Shown one piece after another: positions 36,389-48,935 of a DNA stretch of 48,986 nucleotides. The position numbers and the translations under genes are program-made. The notes beneath the pieces are model-generated. The model was not told the origin of the DNA and made no database searches. It worked only from the letters and a program-made list of their open reading frames with translations. Each line of letters starts with the position of its first letter. The first letter of the stretch is position 1. The stretch is from Didymodactylos carnosus (Eukaryota > Rotifera > Eurotatoria > Philodinida > Philodinidae), in NCBI GenBank assembly GCA_905250885.1, contig CAJNOQ010000495.1, positions 1 to 48,986 of the forward strand, written 5' to 3'.

Positions 36389-36843
36389 AAATTGAGAGAC
36401 AAATTTTTCGTAGATTCTATACTCAACCTATTAGATGTAACATATGATTAAATATCATTCCTTATACAATTTCAACAGTAACAACAAAAGACTCACAAAA
36501 AATACAATTTTATGATACTAATTTGAAAATATATAAAAGAATAAGTAAGTACAATGAAATTAAATAAAGAAAAAATACCAACAAAAATAAAGCATTACTA
36601 AAAACAAGCGCAGGANAAATTGAGAGACAAATTTTTCGTAGATTCTATACTCAACCTATTAGATGTAACATATGATTAAATATCATTCCTTATACAATTT
36701 CAACAGTAACAACAAAAGACTCACAAAAAATACAATTTTATGATACTAATTTGAAAATATATAAAAGAATAAGTAAGTACAATGAAATTAAATAAAGAAA
36801 AAATACCAACAAAAATAAAGCATTACTAAAAACAAGCGCAGGA
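36389..36843 (+). repeat. Exact 227-bp tandem duplication around one N
   Basis: 36389-36615 and 36617-36843 read the same from AAATTGAGAGACAAAT to AACAAGCGCAGGA, separated by a single N at 36616. No differences are visible. An exact copy joined at an N is most simply an unmerged contig overlap rather than real biology. Confidence 0.9.
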
Positions 36844-37117
36844 TTTACATGTTTAGAAAGAATTTATACACAAAAAAGAAAGATATTTATTTTTCTAAAA
36901 TGAAATTTAATATGAACGAAAGACAAAAATAGAATGAGCAAAATCAAACATTTATCTGTTACTTTAGATCACACACGATTTTTATCGTGGAAAAATGAAT
37001 TAGAATCAACTATTCATCAATTATAATGCTGACATAGAATAGTGCCAAAGAAAATTCATTTTAGCTTTAGTATATTCATTATTTTAAATATAAATGAAAT
37101 TTAAAAGATAAGTAAGT

Positions 37118-37123
37118 TTTATT
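37118..37123 (-). terminator. Poly(A) signal of TBC1D22
   Basis: AATAAA on the minus strand about 28 bases after the stop codon at 37151. Confidence 0.65.
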
Positions 37124-37150
37124 TTTGTACCAAAAATTGCCTGTACATTA

Positions 37151-40100
37151 CTAACTTAAATGTCTTGGTGCATTAGCGAACATTACTTTCAATTGATATG
37201 CTTCTGCTGTCAATATACTAATATCATTACTTGTCCACGAATGAGTTGGGAGATTTTGTAATAACAATAATAAACCCTTAATAAAGAAGAAAAAGACTAA
37301 GTAAATGAAATTCTGTGTTTTCAGATCAATTTTTCATCCATATATGTGATTTGTTTTTCTATTTTAAACCTTTACCTGAAAATCTTTCTCTCGTAGTAGA
37401 TCTTTTGAAAAGCGAATTAAAAATGCAGCACATATATATAAATGAAAATGCGAAAAACCATCTTGTTCAGCCTAGAATAAAAAAAAAAAGATGAATTTTC
37501 AAAAAAATATAATCATATTTTTAAATGCCATACATGATATGTATCCCATAAGCGGATGGTACAACGAACAGGTAGTTCTCGCATTAATAAATTATTCATC
37601 CAACGAAATGCAAACTGTAAAAACTCAATATGTTGATCCTTTAAATGACGATGAAGTGGATCTAAAACAATAATAACAACAATAATAGTGTAAGTGATAC
37701 TTCAATTGTTAAACAAAACTAAGTGAGAACTCTATAATGAGCTAGTTTTTATCATGAGAATGAAAATTTTAATAAAAACTCCTTGTTTCTTACCATCTAT
37801 TCGTTTAATCAATTCTTCTAATGTTCGAACTTTATATTGTATTCCTGGTTGGGCAAATGTATAATTATCTTGTATTCCATCCAGTAAACTTGATGTACAC
37901 CAATAACTATCGGCTTCAATAATATGTAAATGTTCTTCACTTAATGAGGCAATATTAAAGTTTTCAATTTCAACATCTAAATATATGAAAATAACATAAA
38001 AATCTAATAATAACTCAGACAAAAAAAATTTTTCTAAAAATGAAGAGGAATAGTACATGCCCTTATTACCATTATCGATAAATTCTGATAAGAAAACAAC
38101 AAAGAAAGGTGTAACTAAATCATTAATGCCTTGAACATAACCACTTGCTGGATGTCTTATAGCCCATATAAATAAAATACGTTCAAATAATTCTTGAACA
38201 ACTAATTGTTGAAATATAGGCATCAATGGATTCATACGTGGAATATCAATATGTATCTAAAGTAAGATGAATATTTGAACAAAATATTTCACTCCTGAAT
38301 TAATTATTGTTCTACCTGTCTAAAGGTATCTTGATGAACAGATTCAGATCTTGTATGATAATATTGACTAACATAAGACCAATATTCGTCACGTTTTCGC
38401 TTTAACGTATCATCTCGGCGATCAATTTTAGCTGGCAAATAACCCTAAATTTAAAAAGAAAAATATAAAAGAAAACATGTTTGAAAATAACTCCGACGTT
38501 TGTATCATACACAAAGTAATTTCCAAGCTTGTGCGCGAAATTGTTTTGGTATTCCATTCCAACTTGCTTTACGAAGTTCATCTATATTAATGGAACAGTT
38601 ATTAGATTCTCTGAGAGAAATTTCTTTATACTAACTAAGATCAACATGAGATTGGTCAAGAATTTGTTTAAATCTAGTTTCTTTTTGTGCATCAATATCA
38701 GGTAATGTGATAATAGTTGATCGAATTTGATTTGTAAAACGTATAGGTACCATTGCTTTTGAATTTGGATGCTGTCCAAGACGTATGCCAATCCCAGGGC
38801 AAGCAGTCAAAGATGAACTAGATGATGCCGGACGACATACTGGAGAGAAAAAGCAGTTATTATCAAAGCGTCAAAAAATGAGACTTAAACTCACCAGAGG
38901 AAGAGTCCAATGTCATTTTCACCGATGCATTTCTTTTTTTATGTTCTTGTATAATACGCTTTGCTACCTCTTGAGCAGTCTAAATGTTTGGAAGTTAACC
39001 AATGTATTTAGAGTTACAGCAGAACTTAGATTTCAACTTGAAACGTCATTCGACTTAACAATAATGAACAACTTCAAGCCTTCATGATACTTGGACGGAT
39101 TATCTACCGTCTAAGAGAAAAGATCAGTACCACTCTACAACAGCTACGGTTCTGATCTATTCAGCGCGCGACATTTACATTCGTTTTGCTGTCTGTACAA
39201 AAAGCCGAAACGAGAGTGGTATCGTTACAATGAGTTACCAATTGTGTGAAAAATACGAGAAAACAAAAACTGTTGAAATTTTTTCCCACATATCCGTGTG
39301 TGTTTCGACAAAACTGAATACCATTATGAGAATGACATTCACAAGGAAATTGCAAAAATCAAATGAGGACTCTGGAAAAAGCGTCGACCAGACTGGATGA
39401 AAATCCAAGTCATGGATAACCCAAGTGCATGGACTTTATACTCGCTGAGCTATCAAATCCATTTACTGAACATTTTGACTCCATTATGTTTGAAAGAACA
39501 TATGCCTGGCTGTGAATAGTGAGCATATCGAGTACGAAGTATTAAACGAAAATGCTGCTGCGACGTTCCTCCTGCACATGGGTCATGTTTTACATTAAAA
39601 GTTGGCGGAGAAATTGACATTAAGTAGCGTCACTAGTTAACGTTTCGCGTTTTTAACATCTCGATTGTTTTATAATCTCTGTCAATAAACGATCGATGGT
39701 AATCTTCTTTTTGTTGTACTACTTTCTGCGTCTTTGTCTACTTCAAATTATACTTAAACGTCATCAATGTGGTATGTGAGGACTATGTTTTCTTTTGTGT
39801 GTAACTGATGTACAAATTCCACTTATTTAGGCGTTTGGGATTTTTGAATCTTCATGGCACTCGTGAGAAAAAACAAGTATCATTTCGTCCTTCTGTTTAA
39901 ACTCTTATAAAAAAAAATTGCTTTACGCTTGTTCAATATACTTGTTTTGATATAAATGGCTCTTCTTTATCAATATCATTTTCTTCATTTTCACTTTCTA
40001 ATTCATCATCAATTGTCCATGCATCAACTGTATTATTCATGTATTCAGTGAATGCTTGTTGTTCTTTCACATGATTTTTATTTGGTACACTTTTTCTACA

Positions 40101-40349
40101 ACACACAAACCGAAGATTAATTAACAATTTGATGTCTATAAAGCAACTAGAGATGCATCAAGTCCAGTATTTTGATACAATCTTGGACTTATACATCCCA
40201 ATATCAACAGTAGAAAATACTGACTTGTTTGATTTCAACGAAAGAGGAGAATATTGTGCACCAAAAATCGGTCTGCCAGGTATGGAATGATCTGTTTTCC
40301 ATAATTTACTTGTTGCGTCTGTAGAATTATTGGCAATTTTACCGGACAT
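37151..40349 (-). CDS. TBC1D22: TBC1 domain family member 22 (Rab GTPase-activating protein)
   Basis: Eleven minus-strand exons: 40349-40195, 40095-39942, 38979-38895, 38839-38636, 38581-38511, 38444-38316, 38256-38070, 37976-37794, 37661-37534, 37471-37376 and 37276-37151. All joins keep frame and give 505 residues, close to human TBC1D22A (517). The N terminus matches the family (SKLWK...SIPGRPIFGAQYSPL; NNTVDAWTIDDELES). The TBC domain runs from ~205 (RKASWNGIPKQFRAQAWKLL) to ~475. Both catalytic fingers are present: Arg in IHIDIPR and Gln in GYVQGINDL. FERILFIWAIRHPASGYVQG, LLDGIQDNYTFAQPG and LQFAFRWMNNLL are almost identical to the vertebrate protein. Known role: Rab GAP of the Golgi/trafficking type that binds 14-3-3 and ACBD3 in vertebrates. 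Introns are 52-132 bp except the second (962 bp), which may contain foreign sequence. The ATG at 40349 is the first in frame. Confidence 0.93.
38980..39941 (-). other. Oversized intron of TBC1D22, possible insertion
   Basis: This intron is 962 bp, against 52-132 bp for the other nine. It is less AT-rich than most non-coding sequence nearby. On the plus strand it has open stretches, for example ~39390-39510 encoding WKKRRPDWMKIQVMDNPSAW and flanked by stops. I do not recognise the product. A decayed transposon is plausible but unproven; I found no terminal repeats. Confidence 0.4.
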
Positions 40350-40479
40350 TTTGAGCTTATATAACACACAGGGTACAAATATTTTAGTTCAACATATAAT
40401 GTACAAAATCTAAAAAGAAATGGAAAAAACAGAATTGAATAAGTTACCTGACAGTCAAATACAGATTTATTTTACTTTA

Positions 40480-43132
40480 CTTTGACATATATAGTAGTAA
40501 GTTAGTTCCAGTTCTAAAATAATCTTTTTGGCGCTAGTCGCCAATTCTATCCAAATATGGCCGCTGTCGAGTCAAACAACGAGAAAGATTACTGTCTTTT
40601 GTCAGAGACGAGTTTATCAACGCGTCCGAAGTTTCGAGAAATAGATACCTATTAGATGCTGTTGATAAAACTTTTGTCGAATGTACGTTCAAAGTTTATG
40701 ATTTGTGACACAGTTCACAGAATCATACAAAGAATCAAAACCAACTTAATATACACCGTTTCATAATCACGGTGTAAACGTGACATCAAAGTATGACTTC
40801 CGGATCCGAATAGAGAATAAGGTCTTGATAAAAGCGTTCTACAGACGCCCTTTTTCTATTGCCAAACCAAAAATGTGCATGATGATGCTAAAAGTGGAGC
40901 ATGTTCAAAATAAAGGTGCCCATTCTGATATGACAAAGCGCGAAAGAAGTGAAGCTCTAAAATAGAAAAGTACATGCAAAGCAGTGTACAGCCAATGAAT
41001 TGGTTTATCTTTTCGACCAATAGGAATACTGTTGCAAACCTCTTTGCAATAGTCTACTACGGCTGCTGCTGATTGTGTATCAGTGGATCGCACAAGAAAG
41101 TATGTATGGCACAGAATAATCGACAAGCAAGACTCAGCATCTTTTATTTATACAATACAGAACACATCGACCGTTTGTTCAACCTACAAAAGTTTGGGAT
41201 TATATAAACTAAACGCTTGTTTTAATGTTAAGATATATTAAAGAGCATACTATACCCTACACTCAACGTAAAAACATGAAATTACATCGATTGCAGCGCT
41301 GCTGTAGCGTTTGATTTAGACGTTTCTTACAAATAGCGTGTATAATAGATAGTAACGTGATTCATTGTATAAGTTAATCCAGTTATGAGTACGATAGACG
41401 AAATTATAACAAGGTTGTTTAATAAAGAGAAAAACTACATAATAGCCCGAATCAAGGTTTTTCTGCTTTTTTTTACCAACAAATTTGATAAAAAAAACTC
41501 TTCGAAAAACGTTCTTAACTTGAGAAATTTTCAAAAAAACCAGCAAAACTTTTTCCGCTTTTCAAGCCTAGGTAATAATCCTGGTCAGAATCAGATCGAT
41601 GATGGAAATAATAAAAACCAACATTTTTTTCTACTTCAGCAAAGCTCTGATAAATAATGATTGTATGGCATCGACTTTTATAGAAGAGTAGTCGAATGTA
41701 TACGAATATTGGATAAGATTCTATATTATAACGAGATGTCAGCAAGCATTGAAAAACACATTGCAATCGATAACATCTCAGTTAAACTACAAAAAGTCGG
41801 TACGGCCATATGATGTCACTGTACTTAAAAAACCTTAATTTAGATTTTATTTCCAGAATAGTTATATTACATTTGCATGCTTGTGACTGAATTTCATATT
41901 TTCTGTATCCTCTAGTGAACGCAATTATCGTTGCTTGTTCTAGAAATGTTTTAATATGCCGATTTTTATCAGGATCTATCAAGCACTTTAAACACTACTC
42001 CCTATTGTAATTATATACGAGTTCGTATTTTTAACACAATTTCCCTATAAATTAATTTTATACTTGAAACAATGCATCGATCTGATCAAGTATGATTTCA
42101 TTAAAATTAAATTATGCACATAATCACATTAAAAACTACGAATGTTGGATTATATTGATTATTAGTATTTATTCTATCTTTGTTAAATTCTTCTATATAG
42201 TGACACTGAATGCTGAAATATTAATCTGCACATTCTTTCACATACTTTCACAAAAAAAAAATCAAATAAATATTGGCAGTTGAATATGAAGAAAAATAGA
42301 TGGTTAAATAAATACATTGACAGAAAAGGAAAAAACGTAGAAATGTGTTTCGTCTAATGTGATCCTGTACATTTAATTGGAATTAACAAAAAACAATAGC
42401 AACGAAGATAAAGACATGCTTGATCTTAACAATATTAGATTGCGTGTATAGAAGAGAGAAGAGAAGAAAAATGATGTGCGTGTATATCTGTGCAATTGAA
42501 AAAATGTGACATAAAGTAAATTAGAGTAACTACGTTTTCCTTATATAACTACACTTGGCTCAAAATAACAAAAACAAAAATTTATTCTCACTCGGGTTGA
42601 CAAATCTCTCAAAATTCGATTCTTTCATACAACTACCACTTTTAAATGAGAAAAACTTTTTTTAAAAACTTTCATAGTTGTCATAAAAGAATGGCATCTA
42701 TTACAGTGCCAGACAGTTTTAAGAACTAGTTCTCTTGATCTTTGTAGAAAATCAATTGAAAAATGAGAGAAAAAGATGTCCAACTCATTTTTACATGTAT
42801 TAAGAAAACTCTTAGAAGAAAATGTCAAATTTAAAACCGGAAATTAATAAGACTTGCCATCCAATACGTTCAAAATAAAAGTAAAGTGAAAATAATTATG
42901 TGCAGAGGTGCTCAAGCAATCATATAAATGCAAAAGAAATAGAAAATATTCGACTGTTCTTCTCGTAAAATAAAATGATAACATTTGATAAAAAAAAAAT
43001 ATTACGAAAAAAAAATTCTAACAATCTAACTATGTGAGAGAGAAAATATGATGAGTGTAGGTTATTTTTACACAGCACCAAAGAGTATTCTTTTATCAGA
43101 TTTTATACAATTTCATTGCATTTTTTTTTTTT
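40480..43132. other. Intergenic region with possible decayed transposase
   Basis: Between the TBC1D22 start and the FCHO 3' end. On the minus strand, about 41090-40960 encodes TDTQSAAAVVDYCKEVCN followed by SIPIGRKDKPIHW. The VVDYCKEVC part resembles the helix that precedes the DDE domain in ISXO2/Merlin-type transposases (VVDWYNFCREVC). Nothing downstream of it can be recognised. Other open frames (41385-41657 plus, 41515-41766 minus, 41782-41982 minus) have no visible domain. Confidence 0.3.
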
Positions 43133-43138
43133 TTTATT
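43133..43138 (-). terminator. Poly(A) signal of the FCHO-like gene
   Basis: AATAAA on the minus strand about 20 bases after the stop codon at 43158. Confidence 0.6.
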
Positions 43139-43157
43139 GATCAGAGAGAAAACAAAC

Positions 43158-46100
43158 TTATGATACTACACTTGTTGAAGTTACAAACGACGGTAAACTG
43201 TTTCGATGATTGAGTGATGATCGCCTATAGTTATTACTATCAAGCGACTCTGATTGATATTTACCACTACAAATTTTCTTTTTCAATAATGAAACGCGAT
43301 ATCCACGACAAGCAAATTCAAAATCAATTGATGAAAACAAAGCATTTTCACCCAAAAATTGCACATGAACTGGAGATGATGTTATTAAGTCTGATACGTG
43401 TTCAGTTGAATTTATACCATTTTCTTTTACTTGATTATTATCATTAATATTGAGAGTAGACAAAGTGGCTGTTAACGTTCCACTTCCATCAAATGTATAG
43501 GGTACTTTCCATACAAGTTTATGTTCAGCTAATGACCTAAAGAATAAAAATGTTAGATTTATAATCAAGCAAGAATGGGCATTCAAAAAATACAAGCTAT
43601 GTAAACTAAAATTCATTCTCATAAGTCTCCGTACCATTCAGCCGTCGGTAATGAATCTGTTAGTTGCTTGGCATCATTGATAATCGTGTGGAATGTTACA
43701 ATATCATTCATTAAGCGTATATTATCTGGAAATGCGGAACTATTAAATCGATAGGCCAGGTTTATGATAATTGTATCGGACGTTGTTGACCATTGTGATG
43801 AAACATGAATGGGAATACTATTAGATCCTAAGTGTTTAACCTTATAAATGACAAACATGTTTTAAAAGAACAAAAAAAAAAACAATGATATAAAATATTT
43901 ACCTCATATTTTAAGACGCCAAAATTGAAAAATGGTAAATTTGGATTTTTTATTTTTAAGTTATTAAGGATCCCAGATAATGCAGTCATATTAAAACTAT
44001 ACACGGGTGCATCTGGCTCAGATAATGTTTGATTTCTAGGAAAGAAAATTATATATTAATATTGTGTTAATAAGTAACAAGAGAAATGAACATACAAACT
44101 GACTAATTGTGGATTAGCAATGATATTTTCCACTTTGTCTAAATTTCTTAAACGAAATTCAAGTGGAGAAAGTTGTGAAACTGGTGCAGATAGTAGATGT
44201 AATATAGCAGCAGGAAATGATACTAGCATATCGCCTTGTATACGAATTTTCCATCTAAAAATAGAAAGAGAATGAAATAAAATTAGCTACAAATAATAGA
44301 TAGTTTTACTTTGTTTCATCTTCTCCATTCATCATTGCATGAATCATTTCTTGATAAGCCATTGCTATCGGAATATTATCTGTGGAGCCAATTGTTAATG
44401 GTGATGAAGAACCGTTCACAGATGATGATAATGAATTATTTGTGCCAAACTGAAAACTGGTTGACATCCCCATACTGTTAGTCAGCGTAAGAGGGGTCAT
44501 ACGTCCATTAGTAGAAGACATTGAAGACACTGATGATGACGGTAATGCCGTACTCATTGTTGGTGTCGGCTAAAATAAACAGATTATATTAATAAAAACA
44601 AAAGATTAATAATTGTCCGAAAAGACAAAATATAATGCAAACTTAATGTTAGAATATAATGCTGGAACGTAGAAAGATGAAAAGTAAAATTATCAAAATG
44701 GATAAAAATCATTCTTATTATATAACATGAGGATAAACAAAATGCAAATAAAATTTATCTTGATCAAACTCATAAGATTGTAGCATTGAGGAAGAAAAAC
44801 CTTTTCTTGTCTTTTTCTCGGCCAAAGATTAATATGATTTGGTGGTAGAAGATGCGGTGGTGGAAGAGAAATTATTTCTGTATTTGCATATGAGTTTTCA
44901 AACTGATTTTTAACCAGTTTACTACCCAACATCAATTCAGCAACATTGTTCAATTCATTTAATGACACATAGTTTTGTTTTTGCTCAAATAGTACAGTCG
45001 ATTTTAAATTATTATTGATTGTTGTTAAAAGATAATCCGTTGGACTTTCACAAGCACTGTGAAATGAATTTAATGAAATAGATGAAGAGGATACTAACGG
45101 TTTTTCATGTTGTTGGTGTTGATTTACGTATGTTTCTTCTTTAATTTTATTGAATTTCGAATCCTGTGCTATAGAATAGTGTAATAACTATGAAGATTTG
45201 TCTATGTCATCAATCATTTATCACATGACGAGTTACCCGAGTCTTTTGTTATATTTTCTATGTTTGAATTGGATACTATCATAGCACTTTGTTCAATCGA
45301 TTGTGTTTCAGAAATATGTATAAAACCTAAACTAACTTTACTTGGATTATGTTTCTTTATACAATGTTTAATCTCAGGCGAAATGAAGGCGTCTTCAATT
45401 TGCTGATACAATTGATTCATGTCACATTGCTTCTGTTCTTGTTCAAGGTGAATTATTGGTTTATTATTTCTTTGTAACTTTTTTGTAACAGGTGAAAGTG
45501 ATGTTTTCCATACGTTTCTTAAAGATTCAGCTAATCTATTTGAGTCTGATATTGGTGTTGAGCGTTTTTCAACTGACAATGATGAAATTAAAAGCTTCTC
45601 TGAATTATTCGTTGATGATTCAGCATCAGAACTTATCAGTGACCAATTATCTTTTTGCTTTTGTAAATCATTTATCTGATGTTGTTGATTTTGGTTAATT
45701 GACCGTTGACTACATATCGAAGAACAACACGGATGATGGTGGTACGCAGAATAATTTGTGGTTTTTAACCAATGTGTTACAAGAGAATGGCATGCAGAGC
45801 ATTTACTATGGTTAGAACAACATGAAAATGATAAATTTGAATAAGAGAGACATGATGTTGATAAAGCATGATAATTACTCCAGTTTTTACATGATAATAA
45901 ATCCGATTTGGATTTTTTTATGCATGAAATTGATTGGAAATCAGCACTATGACAGCTAAGATTGTTGTCCGATAAATAACAGATATTCGTCGGTGGATAG
46001 GAATACAACGACGAAGGAGAGTATCTAATGGGATAGCAATAACGAGGGAGATAGTGGCGATGGCAACATGAAAAACGAAATGTATCATTTGAGCAAATGC

Positions 46101-48935
46101 TAGCAGGACAGAAATATCCTGACTGAGTCATGGATAGTGATGATTGATTGATTTTCCATGGATCATCGTGCAACTGAAAACATAGAGGGCACGCAAAAGT
46201 AGACCTAATGGAAATTTATCAATGAGCAACAAAAAAACATCAGAATCAGCTTTACAGAAAGTATTAGAAAAATTGAACCTTTATATTGGTTAGGATAATC
46301 AACATCATAAACTTTTTAAGTACTTATTGATAAAATAGTTCGCTTTTTTTTTATATATGTCTTTCTAACTCACCATCACTTGTCTTGTACGAGTTACTGG
46401 TCTTGGAACGGTGGGAAATGGTAGCACTGGTTGTTTCATTATCGTCGATGAAGTATTGGATATCGCTGAAGAATTTGGAAACGAATTCGCTACTTCTGCA
46501 TCTTCTTCATACGATGTTGCAACATATTCTGAAATTCATTTTCATAATTATATAAGTCTAGGTAGAAAAAACTCTTACTTTCGTGATTATTAATCGAAGA
46601 AGAAGCCATTGGATCCAACGATGAACTTAATGAGTTTGAACGCGGATTTTGCCACATAATATTTGATTGAGGAGCATTAACAACATTATCAACTGTTACA
46701 CTTGTAGACAGAGCCCTATGTATAGAAAAAAACGAAATGATAAAGTGGAGCACTACTACATAGTAAAATAAGTACGGCATTCGATGAGGTGGTGGCGGAG
46801 GTGCAGGTCTCATTTGACCAGCTGATATTGATTTGCTCATATCTGGTATTTTCTAGAAGAAAAAACAAAGATTTGTTTGTGAGTGTATTGGTATGAAAAA
46901 ACTCTTATGTGTGTGTATATATATGTGTTAGTGGAAAATAGTCTAATGCAACACCTTTGTGCTGAGCTATGAGACACATGATGTGTGAAATACAACAAAT
47001 ATTACATTGAAACCGTTAAAAACTTTTTCCTCGTTATTGTTACAAAAATAAACCACACAACATGAAAACAAAATGTTTTAGATTACAAAAGCAATTCATG
47101 TTACCTCTTCCTATAAATATTAAAAAGAATCAGCGTATAATACACAAATACTTAATCAGCAAATGATATAATCAAAATAATTGAAGAAAGACCATTCCTT
47201 TTGATTACTTACACGTCCTGTTGCTCTTGAATAGGTCGCTATATGTCCAATATTTTTATCGACTTGTCTCATTGCGTCACTAATTTTTGATTCGTTACTT
47301 ATTTCAGTGGTGTTTGTTGTTGTTGTTTTTGCAGCTGGATTAATTTTGAACTGTATTTTTGCCATTGGATAATCATCATCATCTTCATCGGAGCTTGTTG
47401 ACGATTGTGATGATTGTTGTTGGCGATTATTACTCATAGATGAAAACGGTACGGTACTTTTACAGTATAACTGACGATTATCAGATGTTTGTGGGCTTGA
47501 TTTTTCCCGACTATAAGGTTCAGGTGTTGGCTAAACAATAGAAAAAAGTAAAACTATATTTATAACTACGCACACTAAACATACACATTTGCTTTTTGTA
47601 ACATTAGGGAGAGCGTTTGTTGCTGTTGTCATTGTTGGTGAAGATAACTGATTGAGGCCATCAATACTACCAATAATTTTCCCAATGTTGTTTTCATTTG
47701 ATTCACTATAAAAATCATAATACACACAATAAAATAAACTATCTTTCATATTATCGTTATTTACTAACGCTGAATTATGCGAATTCACTGAAGTACTGTC
47801 ATCGAGTTGTGTACCATATATATTTTGTTTTTGATTTGTTTTTTGAAGTTTTGTTTTTTTACTTTTCTCTTTTCTATTTGGCCAAAAACCTAAGATGAAG
47901 AACATAATTTACAAATACCGTTCAAAATTCGTTTTCAAGCTTGGCTTCACATGCAGCTATGCTAATGATAATAGAATAAGACAAACTTGAACAACTAGAT
48001 CTGAATGTAATGAATGAATGAATGAATAAATATGTAATACATGTCTTGAAGTATACCTTTGAATGATGGCTTTTTTATTTTAACATCGAATGGATTAAAA
48101 GGGTTACCGCCTAAAGATTGTTCGGTAGTTGTTGTTGATGCTGTTGTTGAACTTTGTAAATGAGAAAGTGGATGATTAGGATTATTCAAACTTAATGTAG
48201 CAAGATTTGCTACATTATTATTGTTCATCGATGACGAACTCAATGCTGAAAACAAAATTTGTCAATTAAATAAAACTAAGATAGAACTACTACTAGGGAT
48301 GAAATGACTAAGAATTTACTACTACTGAATAGAGAAGAATGTGCTTGACGAAGTACTAGAGGAAATAATTTATGATAATCCTTACTACAAAGAGGATCAT
48401 GCAACTGTCTCAAACTAACGATTATTTTCTTTTCGTTAAGCAAATAGCAGAGCATAAGTTAGTCATTTATCAGTTTCTATCTACTCCCGCAGAAAAAGCT
48501 TATATGTGTGCTTTAGCTATTAATACTAATAATTTTTTCATGCTTAGTTTTAGTGTACGGAGAGAAAGAAAATAAAACATTACCAGAAAATTTATGATAA
48601 CTTTTATCTATTCACAAAAAAGATAGTATACATAAAATCGTTGATCGCACTTATTGATACAATCTTTCGAGCCTTTTTACCTATTAAAAAGTTATTTGAA
48701 GTGTACGTACCTCGATTACTCTCACTTTTTCTCATTGTCGATATTGTTGCTGACGGTGGTGATGTAGTGTTATATGTTGACTGAATGGTTGTTACTGGTT
48801 CATTATCGAACATAATCAATTCAGCTGTAGTATCAGTAGCAAAACTATCGGTCACCGATGGGCCTTGAGTATTTGTTGGGTTTGACAATGAGGGTAACAT
48901 TTTTAAGTTATCTACTTCTTCAAACTGTAACATCA
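43158..48935 (-). CDS. FCHO1/2-like endocytic adaptor (5' end outside window)
   Basis: Minus-strand exons: 48935-48711, 48245-48057, 47889-47585, 47530-47213, 47110-47105 (6 bp), 46852-46776, 46715-46579, 46528-46374, 46173-45237, 45168-44801, 44569-44310, 44254-44096, 44035-43903, 43840-43635 and 43536-43158. All joins keep frame; about 1284 residues are visible. The C-terminal mu-homology domain (last ~290 residues) follows FCHO/SGIP1 closely: SSPLTIGSTDNIPIAMAYQE, GDMLVSFPAAIL, FFNFGVLKYE, WKVPYTFDGSGTL and GYRVSLLKKKICSGKY. Upstream, SDEDDDDYPMAKIQFKINP matches the FCHO SDSDSEDEEPKKYRIEIKP linker, and KIKKPSFKGIL matches the PRKRKTFALPGII segment. The first visible exon (LQFEEVDN) fits the end of the F-BAR region (IEFEECN), which favours FCHO over SGIP1, so the membrane-bending F-BAR domain should lie beyond 48986. 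Known role: early clathrin-coat nucleation, with the mu domain binding Eps15/intersectin and activating AP2. The 312-residue exon 46173-45237 is unusual. Confidence 0.85.

Noticed and set aside
36389-36843. Genuine tandem repeat
   Set aside because: The two copies look identical and are joined at an N, which fits an assembly overlap better.
46411-46593. Plus-strand open frame of 60 codons
   Set aside because: It is a shadow of two minus-strand FCHO exons that join in frame.
47698-47760. 34-nt candidate intron (gtttat...ttatag) inside the third visible FCHO exon
   Set aside because: It is shorter than any other intron here, the donor is poor, and reading through keeps the frame that leads correctly into the next exon.
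43158-48935. Assignment to SGIP1
   Set aside because: SGIP1 shares the mu domain but lacks an F-BAR region. The first visible exon resembles the end of the FCHO F-BAR segment, although the F-BAR itself lies outside the window, so SGIP1 is not fully excluded.
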